Notes under the pieces: model-generated
Seen by the model: the letters and a program-made list of their open reading frames with translations, nothing else
The model's database searches: none
What the model was told of the DNA's origin: nothing
Source: SOJZ01 sp964556565
GTDB lineage: Archaea; Thermoproteota; Bathyarchaeia; Bathyarchaeales; Bathyarchaeaceae
NCBI GenBank assembly: GCA_964556565.1
Contig: CAZKWF010000001.1
Location: 1 to 64,000 of the forward strand
Direction of reading: 5' to 3'
Length of the DNA: 64,000 bases
Made by a program: the position numbers and the translations under genes
Shown here: piece after piece, positions 33,430-42,937 of the stretch
Numbering within the stretch: position 1 is the first letter of the stretch
Layout: each line of letters begins with the position of its first letter

Positions 33430-34716
33430 ATGCTTAGTCGTTACGTGTCTAAGACACCCAAATCTCAGCAACTGTATCAAAAAGCTGAGAGAGTTCTTCC
33501 CGCTGGAGTCTCATATTTCCTCCGACACATAGAGCCTTATCCCTTCTACACAGCGAAAGCAAAGGGAAGCAAACTGACCGATGTAGATGGAAACGAATAC
33601 ATCGATTTCTGGCTCGGCCACACCGCCCTCATCTTGGGACACAGCCCACCAGAAGTCATGAAAGAAGTTAGAAGACAAATTGATAATGGAACCCATTACG
33701 GAACAGCGCACGAACTCGAAATCGCCTTAGCCGAACAGATAGTGAAGATGGTTCCAAGCGCTGAAATGGTTCGCTTCACGAACTCCGGAACCGAAGCAAA
33801 CATGTACGCCACACGACTAGCCCGCACATACACTAACAGAGACAAAATCGCAAAGTTTGAAGGCGGATGGCACGGAGGCTACGACGCTCTCGATATAGCT
33901 ATCAAACCTCCGCTGGATGTTCCCGAATCCGGTGGATTAACACCTGGAACCTTGAAGGATACAATTGCACTTCCATTCAACAACATTGAAGAAGCAAGAA
34001 GAGTGATAAAAAATGAGAGACTTGCTGCGATTACCATGGAACCTGTGCAGGGAGCTGGAGGCTGCATCCCAGCCGAAAGAGAATTTCTACAAGAGCTGAG
34101 AGAATTGTGCACCGAAAATGGGACACTTCTAATTTTCGATGAAGTCATAACCGGATTCAGACTAGCACCTGGAGGAGCACAACAACACTACGGAGTCCTA
34201 CCAGACATCACGGTGATGGGAAAAATCCTGGGAGGAGGATTCCCAGTCGGCGCCTTCGCAAGCCGCAAAGAAATCATGGACCGCATGAACCCTATTCTCC
34301 ATGAACGACCAAAATTCTCCTTTCATGGAGGAACATTCTGCGCAAACCCCATCACTATGACCGCGGGCTTAGCAACACTAAAACTGCTCCAAGATGGACA
34401 ACTGTTGAATAAACTGAACAAGCGTGGAAACAACCTTCGACAAAAACTTTCCAACATCTTTGAGAAAAACCGCGTTGATGTTCAAGTTACGGGTGAGGGA
34501 TCGCTTTTACACACACACTTCACACGCGAAAATGTGAAAGACGTTCGTGACGTTTTTCGAGCAGACCGAGGAAAACTGTTAGACTATCATATGCACTTGA
34601 TTATGAACGGAGTCTTTTTCCTTCCAACGCGCACAGGTGCATTGAGCACTGCACACTCAGAAAGCGACATAGAAAAGCTTTTGACAGAGGCAGAAATCTT
34701 CGCAAAGAAAGACTAG
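33430..34716 (+). CDS. Glutamate-1-semialdehyde-2,1-aminomutase-like class III aminotransferase
   Basis: 428 residues of PLP-dependent fold type I. Typical blocks are VLPAGVSYFLRH, GNEYIDFWLG, RFTNSGTEANMYA (phosphate-binding), ITMEPVQGAGG, LLIFDEVITGFR and VMGKILGGGFPVGAF with the PLP lysine. Closest by pattern to HemL, which makes 5-aminolevulinate for tetrapyrroles, but no other hem gene is adjacent. A related aminotransferase role is therefore open. AGGAGA lies about 9 nt before the ATG. Confidence 0.82.
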   Translation: MLSRYVSKTPKSQQLYQKAERVLPAGVSYFLRHIEPYPFYTAKAKGSKLTDVDGNEYIDFWLGHTALILGHSPPEVMKEVRRQIDNGTHYGTAHELEIALAEQIVKMVPSAEMVRFTNSGTEANMYATRLARTYTNRDKIAKFEGGWHGGYDALDIAIKPPLDVPESGGLTPGTLKDTIALPFNNIEEARRVIKNERLAAITMEPVQGAGGCIPAEREFLQELRELCTENGTLLIFDEVITGFRLAPGGAQQHYGVLPDITVMGKILGGGFPVGAFASRKEIMDRMNPILHERPKFSFHGGTFCANPITMTAGLATLKLLQDGQLLNKLNKRGNNLRQKLSNIFEKNRVDVQVTGEGSLLHTHFTRENVKDVRDVFRADRGKLLDYHMHLIMNGVFFLPTRTGALSTAHSESDIEKLLTEAEIFAKKD

Positions 34717-34849
34717 TCACCAAGCCCTTATGTCAGAAATATCGCGTACACATTCAGTTACTCTTGCTTGTCAATTCCCTGTGTCGCTCAAATACTATGC
34801 AGTAGAGACGATTTCGCAAAGATTTCACAACATGTGGTCGAAAACTACG

Positions 34850-35509
34850 CTAAGACATTTTGGTATCCACTTTAAACCCGTATTCTGCTTTTCTCAAGTC
34901 TTCCAAAGTGTTAATGTTGAAAAAGGTTAGTAGTTTTGGGTCAAATTGTCGAAGAACTAGAGTAGAAACGTATCGTATGTCCTTCATGTGGGCTATCATA
35001 GATCGCAAGTCAAGTTTTTTCTCTTTCAAGGCAGCTTTTGTTACAATCAGAGCTGATTTTGTATGGTAAACAGCTTGAAGCGGTTCGATATATCCGTTAG
35101 GCCATCTAGGAATAACTGCACTTTTGTTGATACACAAGTCCAAGAGTAGCGACGCTATCTGGCTTGAGACAAACGGCGTGTCGCACGGAAGAAGAAGTGA
35201 ATATTTGCCTTTAGCATTCCCAAAGCCAGTTGATGCGCCAATAAGAGGGCTTTGCGTTCTACTTTCATCGACTACTATTTTTGCTTTGCCTTGCAACAAG
35301 CATTCAATTGGGTTTATTTGGCCTTCTGAGCTGACAACAACTACGGTTTCATCAACCACTCCAGAAATCGTATCAAGTACGTGGAGAACGAGGGGTTTAC
35401 CCGCTAATTTAACCAGCCCTTTGTCCTGGCCAAATCGCTTGGAGAAACCACCCGCAAGAATTACTGCCGATCTTTTCAGAAGCATCAGCCTCATTTCATT
35501 TGTAACCAT
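34850..35509 (-). CDS. mobA: Molybdenum cofactor guanylyltransferase (MobA)
   Basis: 219 residues. The nucleotidyltransferase signature is AVILAGGFSKRFGQDKGLVKL, followed by PLIGASTGF and LLLPCDTPFVS. It attaches GMP to molybdopterin, giving the dinucleotide form of the cofactor. That could serve formylmethanofuran dehydrogenase and related enzymes encoded in this window. It lies 91 bp from the ATP-grasp gene on the same strand. Confidence 0.88.
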   Translation of the reverse strand: MVTNEMRLMLLKRSAVILAGGFSKRFGQDKGLVKLAGKPLVLHVLDTISGVVDETVVVVSSEGQINPIECLLQGKAKIVVDESRTQSPLIGASTGFGNAKGKYSLLLPCDTPFVSSQIASLLLDLCINKSAVIPRWPNGYIEPLQAVYHTKSALIVTKAALKEKKLDLRSMIAHMKDIRYVSTLVLRQFDPKLLTFFNINTLEDLRKAEYGFKVDTKMS

Positions 35510-35600
35510 TCGTTCTCTTTCGCCAAGTCTCCCTTCTGCTCAATTTTTTTTGGTAAAAACACCTATCGCAAAACTTGATCTTTTGCATAACCGATTTCCT

Positions 35601-36497
35601 CTATACTTTCAATTCGGAGAGAACGTACTGGATTATCTCGTCTGCAATGTTAATTGTAGTAACCGATTGTAATCCTCTCCATCCTGGTTGACTGTTCAGT
35701 TCAACTATCAGGGGTCCTTCGGGTCCTTCTAAGATGTCGACGCCAGCCACTCTACAACCGATCACTTTCGCTGATTTCACCGCAAGATTCTCCATCTCTT
35801 TATCCAACTTCAACGCCACCGGCTTCGCGCCCAAGCTTACATTTGTTTTCCAGTTGTCAGCTATCCGTCTCATAGAGGCTACGACATGAACACCTAAAAC
35901 CAACGCTCGAATATCGGAATTTCCATGAGGGATAAACTCTTGTATGTACAGAACACCGTGAAGGAAAGAAACTGCCCTGAACACTCTTGCAGCAACCTCT
36001 GGATCCGAAACTCTTGTGGAGCCAACTCCCCTTGATCCAAACAAAGGCTTTACCACAACATCTTCTCCCAACTCGTAGAAGACCTTCAAAGCCTCATCAG
36101 GATTTTCTGTCACTGCTGTGCGCGGGACAGGCAATCCGTGCTCCTCCAAAAGAGCCAGTGCACAGTATTTGTCTACTGAACGTTCAATGGACAACGGGGG
36201 ATTAATGATCAGCATTCCTAGGCGTTCAAGGCGATGCAGAAGGTCCATCCTGAAGATGATTTCCTCAAGAGAACCGCGTCCGATAGGGCGTATGATTAAC
36301 GCGCGTAAATCTCTAAGGATGTCTGTCTTCTCTACCGATGCTTTAGCCTTATGTTTGATGCGAGCAACGATTTTGGGAAAGCTGAAACACATAGGCGTGA
36401 CGTTTCGCCTTTCCATTGCTCTTCGCAGTTGAGTGATGTCCCATCCATTCTCGTTTATCGTGACGATTCCCATCTCCAAAGCAGCATCCCTCATCAT
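35601..36497 (-). CDS. RimK-type ATP-grasp ligase (MptN/CofF/LysX-like)
   Basis: 298 residues. ATP-grasp features seen are DKYCALALLEEHGLPVPRT, VVKPLFGSRGVGSTRV (P-loop-like), YIQEFIPHGNSDIRALVLG, and the metal site GVDILEGPEGPLIVELNSQPGW. These enzymes add glutamate or similar amino acids to acceptors. With tetrahydromethanopterin genes in the window, an MptN-like glutamylation of the cofactor is an attractive guess, but the acceptor cannot be read from sequence. Confidence 0.82.
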   Translation of the reverse strand: MMRDAALEMGIVTINENGWDITQLRRAMERRNVTPMCFSFPKIVARIKHKAKASVEKTDILRDLRALIIRPIGRGSLEEIIFRMDLLHRLERLGMLIINPPLSIERSVDKYCALALLEEHGLPVPRTAVTENPDEALKVFYELGEDVVVKPLFGSRGVGSTRVSDPEVAARVFRAVSFLHGVLYIQEFIPHGNSDIRALVLGVHVVASMRRIADNWKTNVSLGAKPVALKLDKEMENLAVKSAKVIGCRVAGVDILEGPEGPLIVELNSQPGWRGLQSVTTINIADEIIQYVLSELKV

Positions 36498-36561
36498 TAG
36501 CCTTTACTTGGATTAAGGAATAAAGGTTAGCGCCGCCAAACGCTTTTTTACCTGTGAGAAC

Positions 36562-37512
36562 CTAAAACCTATGAATATATTGTGCGAGTTGTTTGGCGTT
36601 TTCTATTTTCTCGGAGAGATTTAGATGCAGGTACGCTCCAAACTCGTTGTAGTATGGTGGACCCCTCCTTGAAAACAACGTTAAAATCTTTCCATCATGA
36701 TTTATCTTGAAACCTTCTCCAGTTGGTTCGTGCCCCCGAATTAACACTTTGGCATTCAACATTTTTAGAAGCTTCTTTGTGATATCTTCACCAAAAAGCC
36801 TTCCAGCTCCTCTAGGCGAGGGATAAATCCCCCTCACACCCTCTCTAGGATCACTCCAAAGTATCTCCTCCAGATGGGTTTCGCGCGGATGCTTCTCATG
36901 AGCGAAGGCTAAATCCTCTATTGTAGAAGCTTGGCTTGGCACTCCGCCGTGAAGCAAAACGTACCTTTCATTTACAAGCACTCCACTGTACAAATAGTTG
37001 AAAAGTCCACGTATCCTTGTATAGACCTGTGATGCAGCGTCGCCGAACTTCCTCTGCAGGTGAGCTGGCAAATCGTGTGGATGGGCGAGGAGGTCGTCGG
37101 GTCCTTCGTGATTGCCTCTCATAAGAACAACATGCTTTGGAAACAGTTCTTTGAGCTTTAAGATAACGTAGTAGACCTCGGGCGAGTGGAGTCCTCGGTC
37201 TCCGTAGTCTCCAAGGAAGATCATAGTGACATCTTCATCTTTACGGCTTTTCTTCATGAAATCGCCGCCTTTCAAGGCAATCAGGAGGCTTTCCAAGTCT
37301 CCATGGATGTCTCCAACGACGATTGCTTCACCTACTGGCGGTGTTGAAACGAACCTGCCTGTAACTTGCCTGCTTCCTATTTGCCCGTTCTCTTTGGCCA
37401 ATAGCTGCGTGACTTTTTCAACTAGCTGAAGAAATTCGTTGCTATCTACTTTCTTAGCCATGTCGATCAAGTCAGAAGGTTCTTTAATGTTGACGACCAC
37501 ATTCATCACCAT
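36562..37512 (-). CDS. PPP-family serine/threonine protein phosphatase
   Basis: 316 residues. The dinuclear metal motifs are GDIHGDLES, GDYGDRG and RGNHEGP, with later histidines in LLHGGVPS and IRGHEPTGEG. GDYGDRG departs from the common GDYVDRG. The N-terminal 50 residues are a family-variable helical extension. Predicted to be cytoplasmic and Mn-dependent. Co-directional with, but separate from, the upstream cupin remnant. Confidence 0.92.
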   Translation of the reverse strand: MVMNVVVNIKEPSDLIDMAKKVDSNEFLQLVEKVTQLLAKENGQIGSRQVTGRFVSTPPVGEAIVVGDIHGDLESLLIALKGGDFMKKSRKDEDVTMIFLGDYGDRGLHSPEVYYVILKLKELFPKHVVLMRGNHEGPDDLLAHPHDLPAHLQRKFGDAASQVYTRIRGLFNYLYSGVLVNERYVLLHGGVPSQASTIEDLAFAHEKHPRETHLEEILWSDPREGVRGIYPSPRGAGRLFGEDITKKLLKMLNAKVLIRGHEPTGEGFKINHDGKILTLFSRRGPPYYNEFGAYLHLNLSEKIENAKQLAQYIHRF

Positions 37513-37654
37513 TCGTCCAAATAAGTACTATAGATGATTAAGCTTCTTCAAATATTGTTTCCAAGTCTCGGTTCTTGCCTGACCATTTTTTTGATGTTTT
37601 CACTTGGCGATTCATCTGTGGGTGTTAAAAAAGGGGCACCACTAGATGTTACTT

Positions 37655-38005
37655 CTAGTATGGAATGAAGCAGAGGAACTTTAGAGTTTTGTCTCCTATG
37701 TTTCTGAAGGAATGTGGGATGTTTGGTGGGATGAAGATTGCGTAGCCTGGGACGACGCATTTTTATTGGTCTCCGCATTCAACTAAGCATTGTCCATCTA
37801 GAATGAAGACTTCGTGTTCCCAACTGTGTGAGTGATGTGCTGAGTGTCCTTCTGGCTTGACTTCGAAGTAGCGCATAGCGAAGTTTTTTGCGCCGTCATC
37901 TTTCGTTATCAACCATCTGACTTGGATGTCTTTGTATGCGGGGTCTTCCACTTTTGCTGCTTCTATTTCGCTGAAGTGAACAGCCTTAAATCCCAAATGT
38001 TTCAC
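37655..38005 (-). pseudogene. Cupin-fold protein interrupted by an in-frame TAA
   Basis: Codons 1-80 encode a cupin first half with the metal motif HSAHHSHSWEHEVFILDGQ. Then TAA (37763-37765) interrupts the frame. Beyond it the same frame continues with a normal second half (VVPGYAIFIPPNIPHSFRNI, ending LKFLCFIPY) to TAG 37655-37657. The total of 116 codons is a normal small cupin length. This is either a nonsense mutation, a sequencing error or readthrough. A hairpin/GA element and a TATA box (TTTTATATAATC) stand upstream, and the A/C-rich codon bias continues past the stop. Confidence 0.8.
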
Positions 38006-38073
38006 CTTCTCTTGTTTTGATTGCGATCTAACGATTATATAAAACTAGTCTTGTGTAAGCGTGTTTTTGTCAT

Positions 38074-38127
38074 GTTGTTTGCTTGTTTCTCTCTCTTTCT
38101 AAGCCTCCTATAACCCCCTATAATTTA
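38074..38127 (-). promoter_or_regulatory. Hairpin/GA-box element, copy 3 (upstream of the cupin gene)
   Basis: Read on the minus strand: TTATAGGGGGTTATAGGAGG, CTTAGAAAGAGAGAGA, then GCAAACAAC (38082-38074). The left C-run is lost and the hairpin is degenerate, but the GA box and GCAAAYAAC box are intact. The latter ends 68 nt before the cupin start codon, with the TATA box between. Confidence 0.75.
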
Positions 38128-38448
38128 TTTTAATGAGCATCTATAGAGGAGGATCTGATTGAGTGTTCTGGTCTGTTTGTGATTTTTGTTTCTGTTTCCG
38201 AGTCCTCCTTGATCCGCCAATTTTTCAAGCGCATAAACTGTAACGGTAGAGAGAACATCGTAATAGTAGCAGCAAGGGCCCTGAAATGTTGATTATATCT
38301 TCATAAACCTCTTAAAAGGGGTAGTTGACGTAGAATTTGGCGATTGAAATGGGGATATTGTTGGTGGTGCCTCAGCTTGTTTCATCTATCCTCTGTGTCA
38401 CATATATGGAACAATCATGCAATGAATAATTTGTTTGGTGAAATTAGA

Positions 38449-39498
38449 ATGATAGAGGTTGAAAAGAAGGGAATTGGAAAGGCAAAAGTTGGTTTATTGA
38501 TACCTGTTATCTTAGTGGTCATACTTGCCGTTTCAAATGTCTGGTCTTATGCAACCCTACAAGACCAAATAAACACTCTTAGCAATGAGAGAGATAATCT
38601 GCAGAGTAACGCGAACACATTTCAGTCCCAAATAAATTCACTAAATACAACACATCAAGATTATGTATCAACGCACAATCACTCAAATTCTGAATACGAT
38701 ACGCTCCAATCTCAAGTAAGCACGCTCAAAAATGAGAATCTAATACTGCAAGCGCAGGTTGCTGGGATGAATGAGACGCTGACTTTGTTTGAAAGGCAAA
38801 CAAGAGAAGTGTTTTACTTTAGAATTTTTTCATTGTACAACTACAAGACTGAAGAGTACTGGTATGCGTGGTACAAGATAAAATCTGCTGATTATTACAA
38901 CTATAGGTTCGATGTTGAGACTCATGCTCCAGCACTTTTGAACGATAGAGTTACTGAAGAGTTGATATCGAAGACTACTGGCTCTTGGAATGACTCGGAA
39001 AGCGATGTTATAGAAGAACTAGCGTACGATCTTTGGCAAGTTAGTCAAGGAGATGAGGAGGTATTCGTGAATCTTGTGATGCAACTCGTCCATCAACTTT
39101 GTTATAACGTGACATTATACACAAAATATCCCATAGAGACACTAGTTGAAGTATCAGGGGATTGTGATAACTTAGCGGTCTTAACAGCATCGATACTAAA
39201 TGCTGGCGGATTCGATGTTGTGCTCTTGCTTGTATATGCCGATGGCGGAGGTCATTGTATGCTTGGAGTTTCCATGGATTCTCCGCCTGACGATCTTTAT
39301 GGTTACGGAAGAATTGAGAGCTACTATGTAGATGATGATGACGAGCGATACTGGTTGATCGAGGCTACTTGGGGAGACCCTGGAGGAGCCAATTGGATAG
39401 ACCCTGCAACGCCTGAGGCTTACAATTACGTAGGTGCTTTTGTAGGGGACAATCCTTGGGAAGAGATAGAGATAGTAAGCATAATCCATCCAGACTAA
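38449..39498 (+). CDS. Membrane-anchored transglutaminase-like protein
   Basis: About 349 residues. An N-terminal hydrophobic helix (LLIPVILVVILAVSNVW) is followed by a coiled-coil (about 38-105). The C-terminal domain has transglutaminase/cysteine-protease-like hallmarks: GDCDNLAVLTASIL (Cys) and GGGHCMLG (His), with a later WLIEATWGDP. Predicted extracellular, possibly acting on cell-surface proteins or amides. ATG 38449 is preferred over 38344, whose extra 35 residues are Trp/Cys-rich and unlike the rest. The gap 38128-38448 holds no other feature I can support. Confidence 0.72.
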   Translation: MIEVEKKGIGKAKVGLLIPVILVVILAVSNVWSYATLQDQINTLSNERDNLQSNANTFQSQINSLNTTHQDYVSTHNHSNSEYDTLQSQVSTLKNENLILQAQVAGMNETLTLFERQTREVFYFRIFSLYNYKTEEYWYAWYKIKSADYYNYRFDVETHAPALLNDRVTEELISKTTGSWNDSESDVIEELAYDLWQVSQGDEEVFVNLVMQLVHQLCYNVTLYTKYPIETLVEVSGDCDNLAVLTASILNAGGFDVVLLLVYADGGGHCMLGVSMDSPPDDLYGYGRIESYYVDDDDERYWLIEATWGDPGGANWIDPATPEAYNYVGAFVGDNPWEEIEIVSIIHPD

Positions 39499-39667
39499 CA
39501 ATTGATTTAGATCAACCTTTGAGAGACTTTTTCGAGGCAAACAGAAGTCTACACATCAATATTCTATAGAGTGAATGTTGATGGACAAGTGTGTAGTTGC
39601 CGCTCTTTCCTTCCTCGTCCTGGATGCAGCAAATTTATAAAAGAAGCGATGATGGACAGTATGCGGT

Positions 39668-40588
39668 ATGAGGCCATTTTTGGAATCCATGAAAGAGATG
39701 CAGGGTTACGTCTTAATTACTGTAGCGTCGATCTTATGGGGTACGCTGGGGATTCTCGCGAAGTTATCTTTTGAACATGGGGTTCTTCCAGAAACTTTGA
39801 TTGCCTTGAGACTTGCCATTAGTTTCGCAACATTATCGGTTGTTCTGGCATTATTTAGCAGAAAATCATTTAAAGTCAAGAAAACTGATGCACTTCTCTT
39901 TTTGATTTTTGGTGTGTTTGCCACGGCTCTTCAAAGGATTTCCTATTTTTATGCTGTGGATCTTACAACGGCCACAGTGGCAGCAATACTTTTCTACACA
40001 TATCCTGTTTTTGTAACCATTTCAGCTTCTTTCTTTCTAAAGGAGAAAATTACATCAGAAGAATTGTTAGCTATTATTTTGACATTTTCAGGGGTTGCCC
40101 TTGTTGTTAGGATATATGACACATCCTCATTGAAAGGTAACCTTGTCGGAATAATCTTTGGACTGCTTTCAAGCCTTCTCTTCACCCTCTACTTCATGAT
40201 AACTAAAGAACTTAGAAATAGGTACGCTAGTTGGACGTTAACCATTTATGGCGACGGTGTAGGCTTGTTGACTCTAACACCAGTTATTTTCCTTTCTATT
40301 CCACAGATAATGAATTTTTCACTGCAACTTTGGTTACTGATTTTCACGATAGCTTGGATTCCCTCTCTTCTAGCTTACCTACTGTACTCTTACGCGTTAA
40401 AACATGTTAAAGCCTCGAAAGGAAGCATACTCTCAGTAATAGAACCATTGTCAGCAGCACTATTCTCTACAATTTTTATAGGAGAAAGCCTCGAAAAGCT
40501 GCAAACAGTAGGAATAGCGCTTGCGTTAATAGGAGTTGTCCTACTCTTCAGAATGAAAGAAAAACGCATAACAAGGGGATCAGAGTAG
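39668..40588 (+). CDS. EamA/DMT-family transporter
   Basis: 306 residues with ten hydrophobic helices in two EamA repeats. The first begins GYVLITVASILWGTLGILAK; the second contains FGLLSSLLFTLYFMITKELR and ends LGIALALIGVVLLF-like. These proteins export or import small metabolites; the substrate is unknown. A TATA box (AAATTTATAAAA, 39631-39641) lies about 30 bp upstream, consistent with a start at 39668 or a nearby downstream ATG. Confidence 0.88.
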   Translation: MRPFLESMKEMQGYVLITVASILWGTLGILAKLSFEHGVLPETLIALRLAISFATLSVVLALFSRKSFKVKKTDALLFLIFGVFATALQRISYFYAVDLTTATVAAILFYTYPVFVTISASFFLKEKITSEELLAIILTFSGVALVVRIYDTSSLKGNLVGIIFGLLSSLLFTLYFMITKELRNRYASWTLTIYGDGVGLLTLTPVIFLSIPQIMNFSLQLWLLIFTIAWIPSLLAYLLYSYALKHVKASKGSILSVIEPLSAALFSTIFIGESLEKLQTVGIALALIGVVLLFRMKEKRITRGSE

Positions 40589-40916
40589 CAAAGGCGCTGA
40601 TTAACAGTCTTTTAACTTCAGAATACCCACTAAAACCTTTAGCGTCACAGCTTACGTTGACCAAAACAACGCGGTTGTCGATAACAAGTCACCACCACAA
40701 CCCAAACATTTTCTTCGTATTGCTCTACTGATACCACGCAAGTGTAAGAATTGTGGTGCATTTAAATCTTCAATGATTCATACCTTCCACACCTCGGACA
40801 AACGAACAGGCAAAACAAGTTTTCATTCAACATGCATCACAATGACAAGTGCGGGTCTATGCCTTTCTCAACACATTACACACACGATTGGCAGTTAACA
40901 AGCTTTCCAGCAACCA
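40589..40916. other. Intergenic region, no gene supported
   Basis: About 330 bp. One frame near 40730-40895 reads IPRKCKNCGAF and resembles half a zinc ribbon, but it lacks a canonical start and a second convincing CxxC pair. I do not call it. Confidence 0.4.
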
Positions 40917-40964
40917 CCCCCCTAGGTAGGGGGGTCTAGAAAGAGAAAGATTAACGTAAATAAC
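40917..40964 (+). promoter_or_regulatory. Hairpin/GA-box element, copy 4 (upstream of GNAT-FEN1)
   Basis: The cleanest hairpin: CCCCCCTAGGTAGGGGGG (40917-40934), a perfect 8-bp stem with a GG loop. It is followed by TCTAGAAAGAGAAAGATTAA and CGTAAATAAC, the last box ending at 40964. A TATA-like GCTTATAACA follows at about 40996. The GNAT start codon is 86 nt beyond the element. Confidence 0.85.
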
Positions 40965-41050
40965 AGAACAGAATAGTTAACTTTTCAGAGAAAGGCTTAT
41001 AACATAGCAACGTTTTCTTGTGGCAATCTTCCAGAAAGGAGAATTACGCT

Positions 41051-41377
41051 ATGCAGATTGTCAAGGAACCATGTGGACACCAAACGCTCTACCGACTTGT
41101 AGACAAGCTAGATTGTATACTAGGTCGAGCAACAACCTCAGAAACCGCTGAAGAAGTCAGACTACACGAGATCTACGTAAAGCCTGAACATCGCGGAAAA
41201 GGCTACGGAAGCACTCTCATACAAGCAATCCTCAACGGAGACAAAACAAAACTGATAACATTATGCACAGGATTTACAAACATTCCATTCTTCAAACGAC
41301 ACAACTTTGAAGTAACAGAAACCAGTGACAGCCTAGTTTTTATGAGCAGAAAAACATTGACACCCAAGATACAGTAA
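41051..41377 (+). CDS. GNAT-family N-acetyltransferase
   Basis: 108 residues. The acetyl-CoA site is IYVKPEHRGKGYGSTLIQ (the V-x-P-x-x-R-G-x-G-x-G motif), and the C-terminal strand-helix IPFFKRHNFEV is typical. Substrate unknown. ATG 41051 follows AAAGGAG at a normal spacing, so it is preferred over 41018. It is 83 bp upstream of FEN-1 and strongly A/C-biased at third positions. Confidence 0.85.
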   Translation: MQIVKEPCGHQTLYRLVDKLDCILGRATTSETAEEVRLHEIYVKPEHRGKGYGSTLIQAILNGDKTKLITLCTGFTNIPFFKRHNFEVTETSDSLVFMSRKTLTPKIQ

Positions 41378-41460
41378 CAGCATTCTGAAACTGCTCTCCT
41401 TTTACAAGCTACAAAAAATTATTGTCTCTCATTATACATAATGAATGTTAGGGCTTCAAC

Positions 41461-42498
41461 TTGGGAGTCAACCTCACACCCATCATAATCAAAAAAACAA
41501 TACGTTTAGAAGACCTCAGAGACAAAAACCTTGCAGTAGACGCCAACAACACACTATATCAATTCTTATCGCTAATTCGAACACCAGACGGAACACCCCT
41601 AAAAGACTCAAACGGACACATCACCTCCCACCTCACAGGACTCATGTTCCGCTCCACACACCTAATACACAATTACGGAATCAACCTAATCTTCGTTTTC
41701 GACGGAAAACCCCCACCACTCAAAGAACAAGAAATCGCAAAGAGACGAGAACTCCGAAAAAAAGCCACAAAAGAATGGGAAAAAGCACTCGAAACAAAAG
41801 ACTACGCCACAGCATTCTCCAAAGCAGTTATGACAAGCCGCTTGACAAAACCATTAATTGATGACGCAAAACAACTCCTCAAACTCCTCGGAATACCTTT
41901 TATTCAAGCACCCAGCGAAGCTGAAGCTCAAACATCCTACATGGCTGCAAGAGGCGACGTTTGGGCTTCAAGCAGTCGTGACTACGACGCTCTTCTTTTT
42001 GGATCACCCCGCCTCTTAAGATATCTCACAATCTCAGGCAAGGAGTTTCTACCCAGCAAGGGAGTTTCTCGACCATTGAAACCAGAACTCATCGACTTGA
42101 AGAAACTCCTTTCCTATCATGAACTCACTCATAAACAACTCATAGACCTAACAATCTTGATTGGAACCGACTTTAATAATAGAGTGAAAGGAATAGGCCC
42201 TAAAACAGCCTTGAAGCTGTTGAAAAAATATGGTAACATAGAGAAACTACCCAGCAACGTTAGGTCAAAGGTTCCTGAACACTACAATGAGGTTCGAAAA
42301 ATCTTCTTAAAACCTAACGTCACATCTGACTACGCTCTTAAATATGGAAAACTCGACGAAAAGAACCTCCATCAATTTCTCTGTAACCAACGAGATTTTT
42401 CTGAAAAAAGTGTAGGAACTGTTATTCAAAGAATGAAGAAGTTTTACTCAACCAAAAAACAAACTAGCCTGAAAAAATGGTTTGCCATGCCTAACTAG
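41461..42498 (+). CDS. fen: Flap endonuclease 1 (FEN-1)
   Basis: 345 residues, TTG start. N-terminal (AVDANNTLYQFL, FVFDGKPPPLKEQE) and internal (APSEAEAQTSYMA, SSRDYDALLFG) nuclease regions provide the acidic metal ligands. The helix-hairpin-helix region is GTDFNNRVKGIGPKTAL. The C-terminus ends in QTSLKKWF, a textbook PCNA-interacting (PIP) box. It removes 5' flaps in Okazaki-fragment maturation and repair. Confidence 0.95.
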   Translation: MGVNLTPIIIKKTIRLEDLRDKNLAVDANNTLYQFLSLIRTPDGTPLKDSNGHITSHLTGLMFRSTHLIHNYGINLIFVFDGKPPPLKEQEIAKRRELRKKATKEWEKALETKDYATAFSKAVMTSRLTKPLIDDAKQLLKLLGIPFIQAPSEAEAQTSYMAARGDVWASSSRDYDALLFGSPRLLRYLTISGKEFLPSKGVSRPLKPELIDLKKLLSYHELTHKQLIDLTILIGTDFNNRVKGIGPKTALKLLKKYGNIEKLPSNVRSKVPEHYNEVRKIFLKPNVTSDYALKYGKLDEKNLHQFLCNQRDFSEKSVGTVIQRMKKFYSTKKQTSLKKWFAMPN

Positions 42499-42584
42499 TA
42501 TTTTTGAGACGTAACCGTCATTTACTTCTGAATCTCCGAACGGCAAGACAGAACTGACCAAGAAAAAAGACAAGGCCCTTTAGG

Positions 42585-42878
42585 CTACTCAGTTTCGCCT
42601 TCCTTCGCTTCCTCTACGGTTTCTGCTTCCACTTTTTCCTCCGCTTTTCCAACCACTTCTGCTTCAGCGAATCTTCGACTTATCTTAGTTATCTTTATCC
42701 GCACATGCTCACCAGGTTTGGCATTTGGAATGAAGCACACGAGTCCCTTGATTCGCGCAATGCCTTCGCCTCGACGGCTAGTCTCTTGAATTTCCACATC
42801 GTATTCTTTTCCTAACTCAACGGGTTTTGGGGGAAATCGTGAGGCATATCCTCTGCGCTCTCCTCTTTCATATCTCAT
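42585..42878 (-). CDS. TRAM-domain protein 1
   Basis: 97 residues. The TRAM core is VELGKEYDVEIQETSRRGEG followed by IARIKGLVCFIPNAKPGE and a VRIKITKISRRFAEAEV strand. N-terminus basic, C-terminus very acidic (Glu-rich). Stand-alone archaeal TRAM proteins bind RNA and act as RNA chaperones. It is encoded with an OB-fold protein and a second TRAM protein. Confidence 0.88.
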   Translation of the reverse strand: MRYERGERRGYASRFPPKPVELGKEYDVEIQETSRRGEGIARIKGLVCFIPNAKPGEHVRIKITKISRRFAEAEVVGKAEEKVEAETVEEAKEGETE

Positions 42879-42937
42879 GTTTTCACCTCTGCTTATTTTT
42901 GAACAAAACTCTTCATTTTAAAGAAACTGATGTTGAC

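Noticed and set aside
40725..40900. Zinc-ribbon-like frame (IPRKCKNCGAF)
   Set aside because: Only one convincing CxxC pair, no canonical start codon, and scattered His/Ser composition.
41445..41861. 138-codon frame overlapping FEN-1
   Set aside because: A shadow of the A/C-rich FEN-1 start; the FEN-1 frame has all family motifs.
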